This document shows, piece by piece, positions 41,412 to 51,139 of a stretch of 64,000 nt of DNA; positions within the stretch are counted from its first letter, which is position 1; every line of letters starts with the position of its first letter. Position numbers and translations under genes: made by a program. Below the pieces are notes generated by a model. It did not search any database and was not told the origin of the DNA. It saw nothing but the letters and a program-made list of their open reading frames with translations. Source of the DNA: DAIDKA01 sp963708865 (lineage in GTDB: Bacteria; Pseudomonadota; Gammaproteobacteria; Steroidobacterales; Steroidobacteraceae). The stretch is taken from positions 1 through 64,000 of the forward strand of contig CAVPUC010000004.1 in the NCBI GenBank assembly GCA_963708865.1, in the 5' to 3' direction.

Positions 41412-42329
41412 CTACCTTGCGCCCTCCAGGTGCTTCGACTGCGCGTCCCAGTTGGGATCCGTGCACAGACCGCACTTTGCGCCAAGAAACATCGCGCCCG
41501 CCTTGCGGTCGCCTTTGAACTGCCAAAGAACCCAGTTGGAGGCAACATTCGCGAACTCGCCGCCGCCGGGGTGATACATCGTTGCCGTATGGCCGGCGCC
41601 GTGCCGCGAACCGTAGAAGGCCGGCAGTTTTTCGATCGCCTCATAGGTCGCCTTGGAGCGCGCCATCATGAAATCGCGCTCGTGGCCGTTGATGAGCAGC
41701 ACCGGGCCGTGCAGCTTGCTTAAGGGATCGGGGACCGCGGTTGTCCCCTCGGCAGCGGGCGCCTGCACGCCTGAGTTAAACACGCCGATGGTCGCGACAC
41801 GCGGGTCGGCGCCGAGCGTGATCGCCAAAGCGCCACCGCACGACTGGCCCATGACCGCGATCCGGCCCATCTCAACCTTGCCGTTAAGCGGCGCGCCGGC
41901 GCGCGTGTCCTCGCGGTCCGCCCAGTCGATGGCGGCCTTGAGGTCCTCGGCGGTGGCCTGGCGGCGCGGCGCGCCCTCCTCCGACACTCCCGCCGTCGTG
42001 ATGACCAGGAAGCCATGTGAGGCGATGGTCGAGAGGAATCCGGCATAACGAGGATTCTCGATGGCGCAACCGCCGTTGCCCCAGATCACCACCGGCAGCG
42101 TATCGCGTTTCGGGAATCGCTCCAGGTTCGCGGGACGGAAGATGCGCAGCCCCGGCGCCTGGAAGCCCAGTTCCGTCGCCACGTGGTAGGGACCCGGTAC
42201 CGCCTGCGGCGCACCTTCCTCGGGAAGCGCCGAGGCGATCATCTCCGGCGTGACGCCCGCGAGTTGGGCGGCGCACGTGCCGCTTAAACCCAGCCATGCA
42301 ACCGCTACAAGAGCTACAGATGTTTTCAT
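41412..42329 (-). CDS. secreted alpha/beta hydrolase
   Basis: 305 residues with signal peptide (MKTSVALVAVAWLGLSGTCA). Dienelactone hydrolase/chlorophyllase-like: LPVVIWGNGGCAI (oxyanion region), SHGFLVITTAGVSEEGA, nucleophile in IAVMGQSCGGALAITLG, acid region VLLINGHERDFMM, and His in RHGAGHTATMYHPGGG. Acts on an ester in the periplasm. It converges on the GHWEG gene, with 12 bases between stops. Confidence 0.78.
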   Translation of the reverse strand: MKTSVALVAVAWLGLSGTCAAQLAGVTPEMIASALPEEGAPQAVPGPYHVATELGFQAPGLRIFRPANLERFPKRDTLPVVIWGNGGCAIENPRYAGFLSTIASHGFLVITTAGVSEEGAPRRQATAEDLKAAIDWADREDTRAGAPLNGKVEMGRIAVMGQSCGGALAITLGADPRVATIGVFNSGVQAPAAEGTTAVPDPLSKLHGPVLLINGHERDFMMARSKATYEAIEKLPAFYGSRHGAGHTATMYHPGGGEFANVASNWVLWQFKGDRKAGAMFLGAKCGLCTDPNWDAQSKHLEGAR

Positions 42330-42389
42330 AATCGCTGGTTACCTGATGGACGGAAAATGGCAGTATTCGCTCAGCATGGCAAGCTTGAC

Positions 42390-42809
42390 ATGGCAACGCC
42401 GGCGCACGGAGGCGAAGTGACCCCCAGAAGTAAACAAGACAAGGCAAATCTGCGCCTCGTGAAGCGGATTTATGAGGAGGTACTGGGGCCCATCGACTCC
42501 GGTGCGGTCGATGCGCTGTTCGACCCGGGCTACATTCAGCACAATCCCAATGCCGCCACGGGTTCCCAGGGCCTGAAGGAAATGCTCGACCGGGCCAAGA
42601 TCAAATATCCCAAGGCCGAACACCGGGTGAAACGCATGCTGGTCGACGGGGATCTGGTGGCCGCCCACGTGCATGTCATCTTCCATCCCGGCGATGCCGG
42701 ATTCGCGGTCGTCGATATTTTTCGCATTGCCAACGGCAAGATCGCCGAGCACTGGGATGTGATGCAGCCCATCACCGCCAGTACCAAGAACAACAACGGA
42801 CGCTTTTGA
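42390..42809 (+). CDS. NTF2-like (SnoaL-type) protein
   Basis: 139 residues from ATG 42390 (a start at 42357 is also possible). KANLRLVKRIYEEVLGPIDS, then DPGYIQHNPNAATGSQGLKE, VDGDLVAAHVHVIF, VVDIFRIANGKIAEHWDVMQ: the predicted SnoaL-like aldol condensation-related family, with conserved QHNP and EHWD. Ten bases precede the MFS gene, so they are probably co-transcribed. Confidence 0.83.
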   Translation: MATPAHGGEVTPRSKQDKANLRLVKRIYEEVLGPIDSGAVDALFDPGYIQHNPNAATGSQGLKEMLDRAKIKYPKAEHRVKRMLVDGDLVAAHVHVIFHPGDAGFAVVDIFRIANGKIAEHWDVMQPITASTKNNNGRF

Positions 42810-42819
42810 GGGGGAACCC

Positions 42820-44196
42820 ATGGAATTGAATCTGCCGACCACCGGCCTCATGCCGGTGGCCCGTAGCACCCTGCTCGGCCGCTGGTCGTGGGCGCTCTTT
42901 GACGGCGCGCGCATTCCCGACAACGTGCTGGTCAACATCTTCGTCTTCTCGGCCTACTTCAGCACCGTGGTGATCTCTGATCCGGTGCACGGGCAGGTGG
43001 TCTGGAGCTACACCAGCGCGGTGGGGGCGATACTGGTCGCCATCGGCGCCCCCATCCTCGGCGCCATCGCCGATGCCGGCGGTCGACGCAAACCGTGGCT
43101 GGTGGCCTGCATCGTGCTGGGACTGCCGTCCATGGCCGCACTGTGGTTTGCCACCCCCGCGATGAACGCCGGCTTGATCTGGGTAATGGTCGCCATCGTC
43201 GGCAGCATGCTGTTCTATGAGTATTCGGCCATCTTCTGCAATGCGATGCTGCCGAACATCGCGCCGCGGGAAATCGGCTTCTGGAGCGGCATGGGCTTTG
43301 CGTTGGGCAATGCGTTTGGCGTCGTCCTGTTCCTGTTCTTTCTCTTCGCCTGGAGCTGGAACCCGCACCCGCTGTTCGGGCTCGACAAGGCGCTGCACGA
43401 ACCGGAACGCGCCGTCGGCATCCTGGCCGCAACGTGGATGCTGGTGTTCGGCCTGCCGCTCTTCCTGTTCACCCCGGATTCCGCCGGCACCCGGCTCAGC
43501 GCGGGCACGACCATTCGCACGGGACTGAAGAACCTGGTGGCGACCCTCGCCCGGGTGCGTCACTTCCGCAATGTCGGCGTCTTCCTGATCGCGCGCATGA
43601 CGTACAACGAGGGGTTTGTCGTCCTGATGAGTTTCAGCGGCATCTACGCGGCCGGTGTCCTGCACTGGAGCGCCGAGGCACTGATCGTGCAGGGACTTCT
43701 GAACAGTGTCGCCGCCGCATTGGCCGGTGCCCTGGCGGGCTGGATGGATCTGAAGATAGGCTCACGCCGCAGCGCCATGATTTTCGTCGCAGGATCCCTG
43801 CTCGCCATCGTCATCGTGTGCTCGACGAGCCCCGATACGGCGCTCTTCATCAAGTTGCCGCAGCCGCTGCACAACTACGGCGGCATGTTCCCCACCGTCC
43901 CGGACATCGTGTTCTGCATTGCCCAGGTCCTGGCGGCAACGTTTGTGACCGGCGGGCTATCCTCGAGCCGCGCGCTGATGGGGAAACTCGCCCCACCGGC
44001 GATGCTGAATGAGTTCTTCGGCCTCTATGCCATGTCCGGAACGGCCACCTCGTTCGTCGGCCCGCTGGCGATCGGGCTGGTCACCTCGATCTCCCACAGC
44101 CAGCGCATCGGGATCGCGAGCGGCATCGCCTTCCTGGTGGTCGGCATGCTGTTGTTGCTGCGCGTGAAAGAACCGGACGTCGTGCCGACGCCCTAA
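42820..44196 (+). CDS. MFS transporter, UMF1/Atg22-like
   Basis: 458 residues, about 12 helices. RSTLLGRWSWALFDGARIPD and NVLVNIFVFSAYFSTVVI are the typical N-terminal 'W-x-x-[YF]-D' start of the UMF1 family. GAPILGAIADAGGRRKPWL is the MFS loop 2-3 motif. Substrate unknown; a role in uptake of the compound handled by neighbouring oxygenases is only a guess. It converges with the DNA repair gene, sharing four bases at the stops. Confidence 0.85.
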   Translation: MELNLPTTGLMPVARSTLLGRWSWALFDGARIPDNVLVNIFVFSAYFSTVVISDPVHGQVVWSYTSAVGAILVAIGAPILGAIADAGGRRKPWLVACIVLGLPSMAALWFATPAMNAGLIWVMVAIVGSMLFYEYSAIFCNAMLPNIAPREIGFWSGMGFALGNAFGVVLFLFFLFAWSWNPHPLFGLDKALHEPERAVGILAATWMLVFGLPLFLFTPDSAGTRLSAGTTIRTGLKNLVATLARVRHFRNVGVFLIARMTYNEGFVVLMSFSGIYAAGVLHWSAEALIVQGLLNSVAAALAGALAGWMDLKIGSRRSAMIFVAGSLLAIVIVCSTSPDTALFIKLPQPLHNYGGMFPTVPDIVFCIAQVLAATFVTGGLSSSRALMGKLAPPAMLNEFFGLYAMSGTATSFVGPLAIGLVTSISHSQRIGIASGIAFLVVGMLLLLRVKEPDVVPTP

Positions 44197-45642
44197 GCAC
44201 TGGCCCACAGGTGCTGCGCCGCGTAGGCGCGCCACGGGCGCCAGCCCTCCGCACGCGCCAGCAGCTGCGATGCCGAGGGGCGTCGCCCAGCATCATCCGC
44301 GAGCGCGCGCATCAGCCCGATATCGGCGGCGGGAAAGGCGTCCGGTTCGCGCAACTGCCGCAGGGCAATGTACTGCGCGGTCCACTCTCCCACTCCCGGT
44401 ATCGATTTCAGGCGCTCGAGCGCTGCCGCAAGATCGCAGCGGGCACCGAACAGGTCCGGATCAGCGATGGCGGCCGCGGCGATGCGATTGAGGGTCATCG
44501 CCCGGCTGCGCGGCATGCCCAGCTGGGCCAAGTCCGCATTGAGGAGTGCGGCCGGCGTGGGGAAGACATGCGTCAGATCGCGATCCGGTTCCGACAGGGG
44601 CTGCCCGTAGGCGGCGACCAGACGTCCCGCCAACCGGATGGCTGCCGTCACCGTGATCTGCTGCCCCAGCACCGCCCGGATGGCGAGCTCAAAGCCGTCC
44701 CAGGCGCCCGGCACGCGCAGACCCGGGCGCTGCTTCAGCAAAGGCGCCAGCACCGGATCGGTTCGCAGGTGTGCCGCGATATTCAAAGGATCTGCCGCCA
44801 GATCGAACAGGCGCCGCAGGCGGGCAATGATATTGGGCAGTGCGGCGAGTTTCGCGATGCGGATGCTGGCACGCAGCGCGTTGCCCTCGACCGGCTGGAC
44901 GCTGATCCGACCCTGTACCCCATCGAGCGCCAGCGTTCGGGAGTAAGTCCCCGCCGCGACCCGCTCGACGCCCGGAATCGCGCGCTGCGCCAGAAACTTG
45001 AGCATCGCCGGCCAGTCGTACGGCGGCTTGTAACGCAGCGCCAGGCTGAACTCACCCTGATCCGCGGCGGTGACCTCCGGACCGCCCAGGCGGCGCAGCG
45101 CGCCCGGCGGCCGGCCAAACAAAGCGAGGAAGGTTTCGTTGAACCTGCGGATGCTGCCAAACCCCGATGCGAACGCAATCTCCGTCATGGGCAGGTGCGT
45201 CTCGTGGATGAGCTGCTTCGCCAGCAGGATGCGGCGGGTCTGGGCGACGCCAATCGGGGAGGCGCCCAGATGCTGCCGAAACAGCCGGCGCATCTGCCGC
45301 TCGCCCATCCCCAACCGCTCGGCGAGCTGCTCGACACTGCCGCTGTCGAGCGCGCCCAGTTCGATCAAGGCAAGTCCGCGCGTTACCGAGGTCGAGGTGC
45401 CGCGCCAGGCCGGCATGTCCGGTGCGGTCTCCGGCCGGCAGCGCAGGCAGGGACGAAATCCTGCTTCCTGCGCGGCGGCCGCCGTCGGGAAGAAGGTCAC
45501 ATTGCGCGGACTGCGGTGTGCGCGCCGGACAGATCGGTCGGCAATAGATGCCGGTGGTTTTCACTGCCGTGAAAAAGCGCCCGTCGAAGCGCGCGTCGCG
45601 CAGTCTCACCGCCCGGTAACAGGCATCGTGGTCCAGATCCAT
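44193..45642 (-). CDS. alkA: Ada N-domain/AlkA fusion glycosylase, one frameshift
   Basis: About 482 residues from ATG 45642. Domains in order: Ada-type zinc domain (Cys34 and Cys38 in GIYCRPICPARTP, then FRPCLRCRPE), AraC-type helix-turn-helix (LAERLGMGERQMRRLFRQHL), AlkA N-domain (LRYKPPYDWPAMLKFL), and helix-hairpin-helix glycosylase (AVLGQQITVTAA, LKSIPGVGEWTAQYIALR, AADIGLMRAL with catalytic Asp). It senses alkyl phosphotriesters and removes 3-methyladenine. One extra base near 45504-45508 breaks it after RTPQS. ogt is divergent from it. Confidence 0.9.
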
Positions 45643-45792
45643 GGCAGAATATTCGCACCAAGACCCGATGGGTACTAGCGGTTTTCGGACATCAATGCTG
45701 CGATCGGATCGGGCAGACAATGGCGTCCGAAATCCGCCAGCGCGCCGGCTCGCCCCGGATCAGAATTTCTCGCACCGAGGAAGGAGCGCGAG

Positions 45793-46272
45793 ATGAGTCA
45801 GGTATTCAAAACGATGCGATCGCCGGTGGGCCGACTCACCCTGGTGGCAAGCGAGCGCGGCCTGGCAGCGGTATTGTGGGAGCATGATCCCCCGTCACGC
45901 GTTCGCTTGGGCGCCACCAAAGAGGACGCCAGCCACGCGCTGCTGTTGCAGGCGCAGCAGCAGCTCGAGGAGTACTTCGCCGGCAAGCGCCGTACGTTCA
46001 CGGTGAAGCTGGACCCTGCGGGTACCGAGTTTCAGAACAAGGTCTGGAAGGCGCTGCGCACCATTCCCTTTGGCGAAACCCGCAGCTACGGTGAGATCGC
46101 CCACCAGATCGGCAGCGGCAAAGCGGTTCGGGCGGTGGGCGCGGCCAATGGCAGAAATCCCCTGTCCATCATCGTCCCCTGCCACCGCGTGATCGGCGCC
46201 GACGGCAAGCTGACCGGCTTTGCCGGTGGCCTTGCGGTCAAAGCACAGCTGCTGGCCCTGGAGCATGCTTGA
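45793..46272 (+). CDS. ogt: methylated-DNA-protein-cysteine methyltransferase
   Basis: 159 residues. Takes alkyl groups from O6-alkylguanine onto Cys130 in SIIVPCHRVIGADGKLTGFA. FGETRSYGEIAHQIG and AVRAVGAANGRNP are the DNA-binding helix-turn-helix. The length without an Ada N-domain is that of Ogt. Adjacent to the Ada-AlkA gene on the other strand with a 150-base gap, a shared alkylation-response region. Confidence 0.95.
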   Translation: MSQVFKTMRSPVGRLTLVASERGLAAVLWEHDPPSRVRLGATKEDASHALLLQAQQQLEEYFAGKRRTFTVKLDPAGTEFQNKVWKALRTIPFGETRSYGEIAHQIGSGKAVRAVGAANGRNPLSIIVPCHRVIGADGKLTGFAGGLAVKAQLLALEHA

Positions 46273-47062
46273 CCATCTCCCCGCCGCGTCGCACCGAAAT
46301 CCTGGCGATCAGACCATCGCGCAACTGATAGCTGACCAGCACCCGCCCTTCGATGTATTCCCCGATGCGCAAGGCCCCGACGACAAAATCGGGCGCATCC
46401 CGGGTGGCGGTAAAGCGGGTGACCGCATCGAGCTCAATACCCGTATCGCTTGCCGCGACGCTGTTGACCACGAGCCGTTCGCGCACGCTTTGGAACATCG
46501 GGCGGTAGAAATCGATGATGCCCTGGCGCCCGAGGATGGGCGGCACAGAGCCGAGCTCGAGCCGGACATCTTCGGTGTAGAAACGCGGGAAGCGTTCAAA
46601 GTCCGCGTTGCTGAAGGCCGCAAGATAAGCGCGGAATGCGGCCTGCTGGCTGGGATGCGCCCCCAGCGGCGGCAGAGTGGTCACGCCTTTTCCGGGCGGC
46701 CAGGTCATCGACTTTAATTCGACCACCTTGTTGTCGCGCAGCCGATAGGTGACGAAGAATTTGACGGTGACCGTATCGCCCGGATGCAGATGCCCGAAGG
46801 GAAAGTCCGGCCGCTCCTTGGAGGCGTGGAAATCCATGTCGACCTCCACGAAGATCAGGTCCTCGCGCTGCAGGATATTCTGCGGCCGCATGACCTCCCG
46901 CACCCCGTCGTGCGCCCAGTCCAGGAACGACTTGAGCGCCGCCTTGCCGCGGTGATCGCGGGTACCACCGGAGAACACCACATCGTCTGCGAAGAAACGC
47001 TCCACCAACGCGGCGTCATCACCCGTGTTGAATACGGCGATGTAATCATCGTAGTTGAGCAT
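46238..47062 (-). CDS. tandem NTF2-like (SnoaL) protein
   Basis: 274 residues from ATG 47062 (MLNYDDYIAVFNTGDDAALV). Two NTF2 folds in one chain: residues 1-130 (ERFFADDVVFSGGTRDHRG, LHPGDTVTVKFFVTYRLRDN) and 140-265 (FRAYLAAFSNADFERFPRFY, RQGIIDFYRPMFQSVRERLV, GRVLVSYQLRDGLIARISV). Its 3' end overlaps ogt by 35 bases. It follows another NTF2-like gene 20 bases upstream. Catalytic role unknown. Confidence 0.78.
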   Translation of the reverse strand: MLNYDDYIAVFNTGDDAALVERFFADDVVFSGGTRDHRGKAALKSFLDWAHDGVREVMRPQNILQREDLIFVEVDMDFHASKERPDFPFGHLHPGDTVTVKFFVTYRLRDNKVVELKSMTWPPGKGVTTLPPLGAHPSQQAAFRAYLAAFSNADFERFPRFYTEDVRLELGSVPPILGRQGIIDFYRPMFQSVRERLVVNSVAASDTGIELDAVTRFTATRDAPDFVVGALRIGEYIEGRVLVSYQLRDGLIARISVRRGGEMVKHAPGPAAVL

Positions 47063-47082
47063 TGGCCTTCCCCAGCTTCGCG

Positions 47083-47544
47083 CTACGTGGGCGGCCCCGT
47101 AAATTTCATCTGGATCGACCCGCGGCGCTCCAGAAACTTCCACTGCCCGTTTTCGCGAATGAAGCGGTCCTGCATTTCACCGAAGTAGATCGGCCCGTTG
47201 GAGATGAACGGCGGCGCAGCGCCTTCGGCCGGAGTGGTCGCGACCATGGTGAGGTAGGAGATGCCGCGGGCGCTGTCCCGGCTCTCAACATCGATCATCG
47301 CATTGGTGGCCAGGTGCTTGGTGAGCAAGGTCTTCGGGCGGGTGAGGAGCGAGGTGCGGACGGCTTCCCGGCCGTGGATGACCTCGCCCGGATTCATCGG
47401 TCGCGCCATCGAACCATTTTCCGCAAAACAGTCCGCCGCGGCGTTCATGTCGCCAAGGTCCAGCGCCCGGACATAGGCGTTGCAGAGCCTCTCGCAGGCC
47501 CGCTCAATCTCGATGCGCTCCACGGCGCTCAGGATGTCCGACAT
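47083..47544 (-). CDS. NTF2-like (SnoaL_4) protein
   Basis: 153 residues: IERACERLCNAYVRALDLGD, CFAENGSMARPMNPGEVIHG, LTKHLATNAMIDVESRD, SNGPIYFGEMQDRFIRENGQ. This is the SnoaL_4 subgroup (aromatic dioxygenase beta-subunit-like fold). Upstream of the tandem NTF2 gene in one operon; an SDR gene is divergent. Confidence 0.8.
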   Translation of the reverse strand: MSDILSAVERIEIERACERLCNAYVRALDLGDMNAAADCFAENGSMARPMNPGEVIHGREAVRTSLLTRPKTLLTKHLATNAMIDVESRDSARGISYLTMVATTPAEGAAPPFISNGPIYFGEMQDRFIRENGQWKFLERRGSIQMKFTGPPT

Positions 47545-47627
47545 GTGGCAGCCCCCCGGCCTAAAATGAACATGAAGGGTGGAGTCTACCGCCTGGGATG
47601 CGAACCCACACGCACAGGAGCGCGTTA

Positions 47628-48490
47628 ATGAAAGATGTCAGGGGCAAGACCGCGTTCATCACCGGCGGCGCGAGCGGCATCGGCCTCGGGATGGCCGGGG
47701 CCTTCGTCAAGGCGGGTAGAAGGTCGTCCTTGCGGATCTGCGCCAGGATCACATCGATGCTGCCCTGGCTCAGTTCGAGCGTGAAGGCCACGCGGGCAGC
47801 GTCCACGCCATTCGCCTGGATGTCACGGACAGGGATGCGATGGCGTCTGCCGCGATCCAGGCCGAACGGATCTTCGGCAACCTGCACATTCTCGCCAACA
47901 ACGCCGGAGTGGGTATTCAAGGCCCCTTCAAGGGCATCACCTTCGCCGACTGGGATTTTGGCCTGGCCGTGAATCTGGGCGGGGTCATCAATGGCATCCA
48001 GACCTTCCTGCCCCGCATCCGCGCCCACGGCGAAGGCGGTCATATCATCAATACCGCATCCCTCGCCGCGCTCGTGCCGATGCCGGCTCAGTACGTGATC
48101 TACCAGACCGCCAAGGCGGCGGTCGTGACCTTGTCCGAAGGCATTCGCGGCGAACTGGCCCAGGAAAACATCGGTGTCTCGGTGCTGTGTCCAGGTCCGG
48201 TGCGCACCAACATCCACCAATTGTCGCAGAACCGACCCGCGCAGTTCGGCGTCGGCGACGCCTTCCGTGCTGCCGAAAATGCCGGCGGCGCACAGGTCAG
48301 TTTTCCGAGCGCGCTTGATCCTGGCGAAGTCGGCGAGCGGGTGCTTCAGGCTGTGCTGCATGATGAGCTCTATATCATCACCCACGGGGAATGGAAGCCC
48401 GCGGCCGAACAGCGCCACGCGGCGCTCGTGGCCGCCATGCCGGATAAGCTCGATCCCGATCTCGTTGCCATGCTAGAGGGGCGCCACTGA
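47628..48490 (+). CDS. short-chain dehydrogenase/reductase, one frameshift
   Basis: From ATG 47628: MKDVRGKTAFITGGASGIGL (Rossmann TGGxSGIG). One base appears missing near 47717; restoring it joins AFVKAG to KVVLADLRQDHIDAALAQFE and then RLDVTDRDAM, LHILANNAGVGIQGP, IINTASLAALVPM and YVIYQTAKAAVVTLSEGIRG (Tyr-x3-Lys). About 287 residues. Acts on an alcohol or ketone with NAD(P). Its stop overlaps the GST start (TGATG). Confidence 0.88.
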
Positions 48491-49251
48491 TGTTGAAGCT
48501 ATACCACGCTGAGCCCGCCGCGAATTCTTTGAAGACGTTGATCGCGCTCAAGGAGAAGGGCCTGCCGTTCGAGAGCGTCTATGTCGATCTGCATAAATTC
48601 GAACAGCACGAACCGTGGTTTGTGGCGATCAATCCCGAAGGCCAGGTGCCGGTACTTGACCACGATGGACACCTGATCACCCATACCACGGTGATCGGTG
48701 AGTACCTGGAGGATGCGTTCCCGGAGGCACCGGCGCTGCGTCCGCCCGATGCGCTGGGCAAGGCGCGCATGCGCTACTGGAACAAGTTCTGCGATGAGCA
48801 CGTGGTGAACTTCGTCTCCATTCACGGCTGGCATCGCATGGTCGGCGCCATCGCCCGCTCAGTGGAGGCGGGGGAGTTCGAGCGGCTCATGGCGCGCATT
48901 CCCCTGCACGAGCAGCGCGAAAAGTGGCGTACCGCACGCTCCGGCTTCAGCGAGGCCGACCTGGCCAATGCCACCCGCAAGATCGAGGTCGCCGTCGATA
49001 AGGTCGAGCGGCAATTGCAGAAGACTCAATGGCTTGCGGGGGATACCTACACACTTGCCGACATCAATTTCTTTGCCATCGGCGGCATGGCGCTGGAGCG
49101 GCTGTTTCCCGACATGCAGGTCGGCACGCGCGCGCCGCAGCTCAAAAGGTGGGTCGCCCGGATGTTTGAGCGGCCGGCCGTCAAGGCCGCTTTTGCCATG
49201 CCCAACCGCACCAATCCGGCATTGCGCACCTTCACGGGCGAGGCGCGCTGA
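48490..49251 (+). CDS. glutathione S-transferase family protein
   Basis: 253 residues. N-terminal thioredoxin-like domain MLKLYHAEPAANSLKTLIAL, NPEGQVPVLDHDGHLITHTT (cis-Pro) and IGEYLEDAF, then a helical domain with WLAGDTYTLADINFFA (N-capping Asp). The SNSLK-like Ser near residue 13 suggests a Ser-type (beta/zeta-like) GST. Coupled to the SDR gene by overlapping stop and start. Candidate for thiol-dependent ring or dehalogenation chemistry. Confidence 0.88.
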   Translation: MLKLYHAEPAANSLKTLIALKEKGLPFESVYVDLHKFEQHEPWFVAINPEGQVPVLDHDGHLITHTTVIGEYLEDAFPEAPALRPPDALGKARMRYWNKFCDEHVVNFVSIHGWHRMVGAIARSVEAGEFERLMARIPLHEQREKWRTARSGFSEADLANATRKIEVAVDKVERQLQKTQWLAGDTYTLADINFFAIGGMALERLFPDMQVGTRAPQLKRWVARMFERPAVKAAFAMPNRTNPALRTFTGEAR

Positions 49252-49256
49252 GATCA

Positions 49257-49925
49257 TTAGGCCAGAAACTTGCGGGCGCCCTCCACCGTCTTGGCATCGC
49301 CGCTGCCCAGATCCGCCGGCGGCGGCACCGCGCGACCGCGCTTGACGGCGGGGCGTGCGCCCACCAGGTCGATCCAGCGCTGCACGTGATTGAGCCCATC
49401 GATGGTGACGCCGGACCACGCATAGCCGCTCACCCATGACCAGTTGGCAATATCCGCAATCGAGTAATCTCCGGCCAGATACTCGTTGTTCGACAGCCGC
49501 AGATCGAGCACTTCGAGCAGCCGCCGCACTTCGCGTTGGTAGCGATCGATGGCGTACGGGATCTTCTCCGGGGCATAGCGGAAAAAGACATTGGCCTGTC
49601 CCATCATCGGGCCGATGCCGCCCATCTGGAACATCAGCCACTGGATGACGAGCGAGCGTCCCTTTACCTCTTTCGGCAGCAGTGCACCGGCGCGCTCGGC
49701 AAGGTAAATCATGATGGCACCCGACTCGAAGATTGCGAAATCGCCGTTGTCCCGATCGACGATGGTCGGAATGCGCCCATTCGGATTGATCTTCAGGTAT
49801 GCGGGCGATTTTTGTTCGTTCCTGGACAAGGCCAGCGCGTGCACGGTGTAGGGGATACCCAACTCCTCTAGCGTGATGGAGATCTTCCAACCATTGGGCG
49901 TCTCGGCGGTGTACAAATCAATCAT
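49257..49925 (-). CDS. glutathione S-transferase, YfcG/Ure2p-like
   Basis: 222 residues: MIDLYTAETPNGWKISITLE, TVHALALSRNEQKSPAYLKI, NPNGRIPTIVDRDNGDFAIF, ESGAIMIYLAER, and C-terminal YLAGDYSIADIANWSWV. The TPNGWK and NPNGRIP motifs are typical of the YfcG/GstB group with disulfide-reductase activity. It converges on the other GST with five bases between. Confidence 0.88.
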   Translation of the reverse strand: MIDLYTAETPNGWKISITLEELGIPYTVHALALSRNEQKSPAYLKINPNGRIPTIVDRDNGDFAIFESGAIMIYLAERAGALLPKEVKGRSLVIQWLMFQMGGIGPMMGQANVFFRYAPEKIPYAIDRYQREVRRLLEVLDLRLSNNEYLAGDYSIADIANWSWVSGYAWSGVTIDGLNHVQRWIDLVGARPAVKRGRAVPPPADLGSGDAKTVEGARKFLA

Positions 49926-50032
49926 GGCGGTACTCGAGCAGTGAGCGTGGTCACCTGAGTGTGCAAGATGCCATCCCCAAAGTGGAATACAATCTTCACC
50001 CGGGGGCGGATTTACCGGCCCGTGAGGTCCTC

Positions 50033-51139
50033 ATGGCAGGGTTGAGCCGGCGCGATGCGTTGCAACTGGTGGGCGTGGGCGCCCTCGCCATGACCCTCGA
50101 TCCCAGGGCCGCCCGGGCCCAGGCGCCGGTCTTTCCCAAGGGCGCCGTCATCCGGACCTTGTTCAAGGACTATGCCCCGGAGGAACTCGCCGGCGGCGCC
50201 ACGCTGTTCCATGAACATCTGTCGCTGGGTGAGGATTTCAACGCCCGGTTCCGCGCCGCATCTCAGGCCGTGCTGGCCGCGCAAGGGATCAGTCTGCCTG
50301 CCCCAAGCAGCGCGCCCTCCGCATCATCGGCGCCGCCGCCCGCCCCGCCGGGTCCCGATCCCATGCGCAATGTCGAGCTCATGGCGCAAGAACTGCGCGA
50401 TGCGCAGCGCGACGGCGTCGCCTGCATCGTCGATGCGAGCCTCGAGGGCGCCGGCATGGACCTGAAGTTCATTCGTGAGGCCGCCCGAATGTCCGGATTG
50501 CCCATCGTCAAGGGGGCGGGCTTCTACACCCAGCCCTTCTATCCGAAACAACTCGCCTCCCTGAGCGAGTCACAGATTACCCAGGCGCTGATCCGGCAGG
50601 CCGATGAGTATCCCGCCGGCGCGTTCGGTGAAATCGGCTCCTGGGACGACATCACGGCACTGGAGCGGCGCGTGTTCCGCGCCGTCGGCAAGGCGCACCT
50701 GGCGACCAATCTTTCGGTCTTCACCCACACGGGCATTCCCGGAAAATCTGCGCTCGAGCAACTGGATATCCTCGAGGACGCCGGCGTCGATCCGCGCCGC
50801 GTCGCCATTGGCCATCTGGGCAATCTCAATGACCCGACCCTGTACGTGCACAAGGCCATCTGCCGACGCGGCGCCTTCGTCGGCTTCGATCGCCAGGGGA
50901 GTCCCCGCGACACCCCGGTGGTGTCGCTGGCCATGGGCTTGATCGAGGCAGGATTCGCCGATCACATCCTGATCTCCGGCGATGCGTTCCGCGGCTATGC
51001 GCGGCCCATCACCGTGTTTGTGCCGAAGCTCAAGGCGGCCGGCGTCGATGAGGCGACGCTGCACCGGATCACGGTGGATAACCCGCGCCGCTTCCTGGCA
51101 TTCGTGCCGAAGCGGCCGCGCGGGGTCAGTGCCGGATAG
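50033..51139 (+). CDS. phosphotriesterase/lactonase-like hydrolase, exported
   Basis: 368 residues from ATG 50033; an upstream GTG (49961) is less likely. Tat signal SRRDALQLVGVGALAMTL. Amidohydrolase TIM barrel: LFHEHLSLGEDF (His-x-His), IVDASLEGAGMDLKFIREA, IVKGAGFYTQPFYP, LSVFTHTGIPGKSALEQLD, VAIGHLGNLNDP and HILISGDAFRGY (metal Asp). An unusual Ala/Ser/Pro insert (residues 80-100) follows the first strand. Could hydrolyse lactones or esters; true phosphotriesterase activity is not implied. Confidence 0.82.
   Translation: MAGLSRRDALQLVGVGALAMTLDPRAARAQAPVFPKGAVIRTLFKDYAPEELAGGATLFHEHLSLGEDFNARFRAASQAVLAAQGISLPAPSSAPSASSAPPPAPPGPDPMRNVELMAQELRDAQRDGVACIVDASLEGAGMDLKFIREAARMSGLPIVKGAGFYTQPFYPKQLASLSESQITQALIRQADEYPAGAFGEIGSWDDITALERRVFRAVGKAHLATNLSVFTHTGIPGKSALEQLDILEDAGVDPRRVAIGHLGNLNDPTLYVHKAICRRGAFVGFDRQGSPRDTPVVSLAMGLIEAGFADHILISGDAFRGYARPITVFVPKLKAAGVDEATLHRITVDNPRRFLAFVPKRPRGVSAG

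Noticed and set aside
44211..45572. 453-codon open frame on the plus strand
   Set aside because: Antisense of the Ada-AlkA gene; composition typical of high-GC antisense frames.
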